Position numbers and translations under genes: made by a program. Shown here piece after piece: positions 6,877-8,592 of a stretch of 8,592 nt of DNA. The notes beneath the pieces were generated by a model. The model had not been told where the DNA came from, ran no database searches, and saw nothing but the letters and a program-made list of their open reading frames with translations. The DNA comes from CAZTHC01 sp964613425. GTDB lineage: Bacteria; Bacillota; Clostridia; TANB77; CAG-508. Every line of letters begins with the position of its first letter. Position 1 is the first letter of the stretch. The stretch spans positions 1-8,592 of the forward strand of contig CAZTHC010000046.1 of NCBI GenBank assembly GCA_964613425.1, in the 5' to 3' direction.

Positions 6877-6900
6877 CAAAAGAAAAGGGGAAAGTAAAAA

Positions 6901-7920
6901 ATGTGGTTAAGTTTTTTAGTATTGGCAATAATAGTTTGGATAAAATCCATATTTTCAGCAGCAGATACAGCATTTACGTATTTGAATAAAGCAAAATTCT
7001 CGCAAATGAGCAAAAAGAATTTTAGAGCAGAAAGAATAAAACAATTGTTAGATAATAAAACGAGATTTTATGGAGTAGTAAGAAGCGGAGCAACAATGTG
7101 TGAATTACTACTTAGTGCTATAGCAGCAGAAGCATTTGTTTCTACGATGGTAGAAAAATTCAACATATTTAATTTAGAAAAAGGCATAATGTATGCAATA
7201 GCAATAGTAATAGTAGCAGCAGTACTTTCGTATTTTTCATTAGTATTTGGAGAATTATTACCAAAAAGAATAGCAAAAAATGCACCAGAAAAAACAGCAT
7301 ATAGAACAGTAGGATTTTTATATGTAATATCAAAAATAAACTATCCTTTTGAAAAATTACTAAAATTTTCAGAAAAACTATTTTCAAGAATATTAGGAAT
7401 AAAAGATGAGAAAAAAGAAAAACTTACAGAGCAAGAAATCAAAATGATAATAGCAGAAGGAAAAGACCAAGGAATGTATGACCAAAACGAGAAGCGTCTA
7501 TTAGTAAATGCATTAAAATTTAATAACAAAAAGGTAAAAGACGCATTAATACCAAAAGAAAAAATAGACTTTATAAACATAAATAGCACATACGAAGAAG
7601 TGATGGAAAACATTAAAAAATACAAGTTCACACGAATACCAGTATTTGAAAAGAATAAAAACAATATAATAGGAACATTAAACATAAAAGACCTAATATT
7701 AACAGAAGAAGGTAAAAACACACAAATAAAAGAACTACTAAGAGAAACCCATTTCGTAAAAAAAGAAGAAAGATTATATAATGTATTTGAAACAATGAGA
7801 TTAAACAAAAGGCACTTAGCAGTAGTAAAAGACGATGAAGGAAGTGTAGAAGGAATAATAACATTAGAAGACATAATGGAGGAGCTAGTAGGAGAAATAA
7901 TAGACGAATTTGATAAATAA
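6901..7920 (+). CDS. Hemolysin/CorC-type DUF21 and CBS-pair membrane protein, short form
   Basis: Membrane protein of 339 residues from the CNNM/CorB-CorC/TlyC superfamily, whose members are implicated in Mg2+ or Co2+ efflux. The DUF21 domain (about 1-160) starts with FSAADTAFTYLN (18-29; usually SAAETA), continues with TRFYGVVRSGATMCELLLSA (54-73), and carries the conserved YFSLVFGELLPKRIAKNAPE (111-130), including Glu118. A linker with LTEQEIKMIIAEGKDQGMYD (175-194) precedes two CBS motifs (about 212-268 and 277-335). The protein ends at VGEIIDEFDK, exactly where the C-terminal CorC_HlyC domain of the usual 420-440-residue members would begin. A terminator follows at once, so the short form looks natural rather than frameshifted. 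The start is ATG 6901 with AAAAGGGGAAAG at 6883-6894. It is the last gene of the ABC operon. Confidence 0.88.
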   Translation: MWLSFLVLAIIVWIKSIFSAADTAFTYLNKAKFSQMSKKNFRAERIKQLLDNKTRFYGVVRSGATMCELLLSAIAAEAFVSTMVEKFNIFNLEKGIMYAIAIVIVAAVLSYFSLVFGELLPKRIAKNAPEKTAYRTVGFLYVISKINYPFEKLLKFSEKLFSRILGIKDEKKEKLTEQEIKMIIAEGKDQGMYDQNEKRLLVNALKFNNKKVKDALIPKEKIDFININSTYEEVMENIKKYKFTRIPVFEKNKNNIIGTLNIKDLILTEEGKNTQIKELLRETHFVKKEERLYNVFETMRLNKRHLAVVKDDEGSVEGIITLEDIMEELVGEIIDEFDK

Positions 7921-7926
7921 ACATTT

Positions 7927-7957
7927 AAATGACGTATATTCTATACGTCATTTATTA
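7927..7957 (+). terminator. Intrinsic terminator after the CorC-type gene
   Basis: A perfect 12-bp inverted repeat, AAATGACGTATA (7927-7938) and TATACGTCATTT (7942-7953) with loop TTC, continues into TTTATTATT. The stem is AT-rich at its base, with T on the 3' side and A on the 5' side, so it could end transcription in either direction. It begins 7 bases after the stop at 7920. Confidence 0.85.
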
Positions 7958-7993
7958 TTGCAAACTGTAATGGCATGGTTCAACTCATGCTAA
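7951..7993 (+). repeat. Interspersed palindromic repeat, degenerate copy D
   Basis: TTTATTATTGCAAACTGTA (7951-7969) repeats the leader of copies A and C. It is followed by a different, weaker hairpin: GCATG (7973-7977), loop GTTCAACT, CATGC (7986-7990). The GTAGGGG junction has decayed to GTAATGG. The leader overlaps the 3' end of the terminator. The rest of the 153-bp gap (to 8073) holds the promoter of the next gene. Confidence 0.55.
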
Positions 7994-8020
7994 CAACAAT
8001 TATAAATTATGTAAACAGAT

Positions 8021-8049
8021 TTGCTCAAAACCTTAAATCATGGTACAAT
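8021..8049 (+). promoter_or_regulatory. Sigma-A promoter with extended -10
   Basis: TTGCTC (8021-8026) is 17 bases from TACAAT (8044-8049), which is preceded by TGG (8041-8043), an extended -10. Initiation near 8056 gives a leader of about 18 bases to the ATG at 8074. It follows a terminator and precedes a gene, which makes it the best-supported promoter in the window. Confidence 0.7.
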
Positions 8050-8073
8050 ATTTACATAAGTAGGTGATATAAT

Positions 8074-8592
8074 ATGAACGAAAGTAAAAAAGAATTTGAA
8101 AACAACATAGAAAATTTGAAAGAAGAGATAATAAATATTATTAAGACAAAATACAAAAATAAATACATACCAGAAATAGAAAGCATAATAGATGCAAAAG
8201 TGAATAGAATACAAAACTATTTTGAGTATGATAATCCACTAAATATAAGTAATATAGATACTTATTTGCAAGCAGCTAGAATAGACATAAAAAATTATGC
8301 ACAAAGGATAATAGAGCGAAGAGAAGAAGAAATAAAAGAAGATACTGGAAAAATAGTTGATAATAGTTATGATACAATAGAAGATTTAGAATTTGGTACT
8401 AAAAAAGCGAAAAATCAAATAGCGATTAATACAATAGATAAACAAAACTACTCTTCAAGAATAGAGATATTAATTGAAAGTAAAATATTAGAAGTAGAAG
8501 CAAATATAAAAGAAGATTTATATAGAAAAGGGAATAGTGAAATAACAGTTAACAATTTTTCTTTAATAGTAGAAAATAATAAAACAAGGATA
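8074..8592 (+). CDS. Unrecognised charged, coiled-coil-like protein (3' partial)
   Basis: An open frame of 173 codons runs past the window edge. The start is ATG 8074 with AGGTGAT at 8062-8068 and a good promoter upstream; an in-frame TGA at 8065 rules out an earlier start. I do not recognise the family. The visible protein is hydrophilic and rich in Ile, Glu, Lys and Asn, has no Cys, His or Trp, only two Pro, and no signal peptide or membrane segment. Patterned Ile/Leu among charged residues, for example ENLKEEIINIIK (13-24) and RIIERREEEIKED (78-90), suggests long helices or a coiled coil. Base and codon use match the neighbours. It stands alone after a terminator, so it is not part of the ABC operon. 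It may be a cytoplasmic structural or partner protein; no function is assigned. Confidence 0.8.
   Translation, partial: MNESKKEFENNIENLKEEIINIIKTKYKNKYIPEIESIIDAKVNRIQNYFEYDNPLNISNIDTYLQAARIDIKNYAQRIIERREEEIKEDTGKIVDNSYDTIEDLEFGTKKAKNQIAINTIDKQNYSSRIEILIESKILEVEANIKEDLYRKGNSEITVNNFSLIVENNKTRI

Noticed and set aside
6108..7013. Minus-strand open frame of about 300 codons
   Set aside because: It lies antisense to the permease and the CorC-type gene, crosses their junction, and has low-complexity hydrophobic content with no motif. It is a shadow of AT-rich coding DNA.
7341..7874. Minus-strand open frame of 177 codons
   Set aside because: It is entirely antisense to the CBS region of the CorC-type gene, with Ser/Phe-rich shadow composition and no ribosome binding site or family motif.
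1..8592. Recoded TGA (Trp) because no gene here ends in TGA
   Set aside because: The eight complete stops are TAA or TAG, but Trp is TGG throughout and no frame reads through TGA. The bias fits low GC alone.

Overview
This is an AT-rich (roughly 70% A+T or more), gene-dense window in which every recognisable gene lies on the + strand. The low GC, the strong dominance of AUA and AGA codons, the purine-rich Shine-Dalgarno sequences (AAAGGAG, GGAGGT, AAAGGGG) and the protein types (PgeF, clostridial-style TcdA with an ECPLAK segment, TrmL, a BcrA-type ABC transporter, a hemolysin-type DUF21/CBS protein) suggest a low-GC Firmicute, most likely an uncultured Clostridia member. This is inference from gene content, not a taxonomic search. 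The genetic code appears standard: Trp is TGG and no TGA is read through.

Layout, left to right. (1) The 3' part of rdgB/HAM1 (house-cleaning nucleotide pyrophosphatase), missing only a few N-terminal residues. (2) A promoter-like site, then a GT-C/family 39-like membrane glycosyltransferase starting at a GTG, followed 21 bp later by pgeF (laccase-domain/YfiH family). (3) A second promoter-like site, then tcdA and trmL, which both modify the tRNA anticodon loop. (4) A 222-bp gap made almost entirely of small interspersed palindromic repeats. (5) A tight three-gene unit: ABC ATPase, ABC-2 permease (TTG start, 8-nt overlap) and a short CorC/hemolysin-type protein, closed by a perfect 12-bp-stem terminator. 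(6) A further degenerate repeat, a well-formed extended -10 promoter, and the 5' part of an unrecognised, highly charged coiled-coil-like protein that runs off the window.

How the genes relate. rdgB and pgeF have quality-control or salvage roles, and tcdA and trmL act at tRNA positions 37 and 34; together they look like ordinary core-genome neighbours. The ABC-permease-CorC unit is an envelope or transport operon whose substrate cannot be told from sequence.

The most unusual content is non-coding. Four copies of a short element share an AT-rich leader ending in TTGTAGGGG-like sequence and carry different hairpin tails. Two near-identical copies bracket trmL, and a different repeat (TGTTGAGCG... 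type) sits between two of the copies. I see no convincing new defence or mobile system. The partial last gene and the repeat family are the parts most worth following up.
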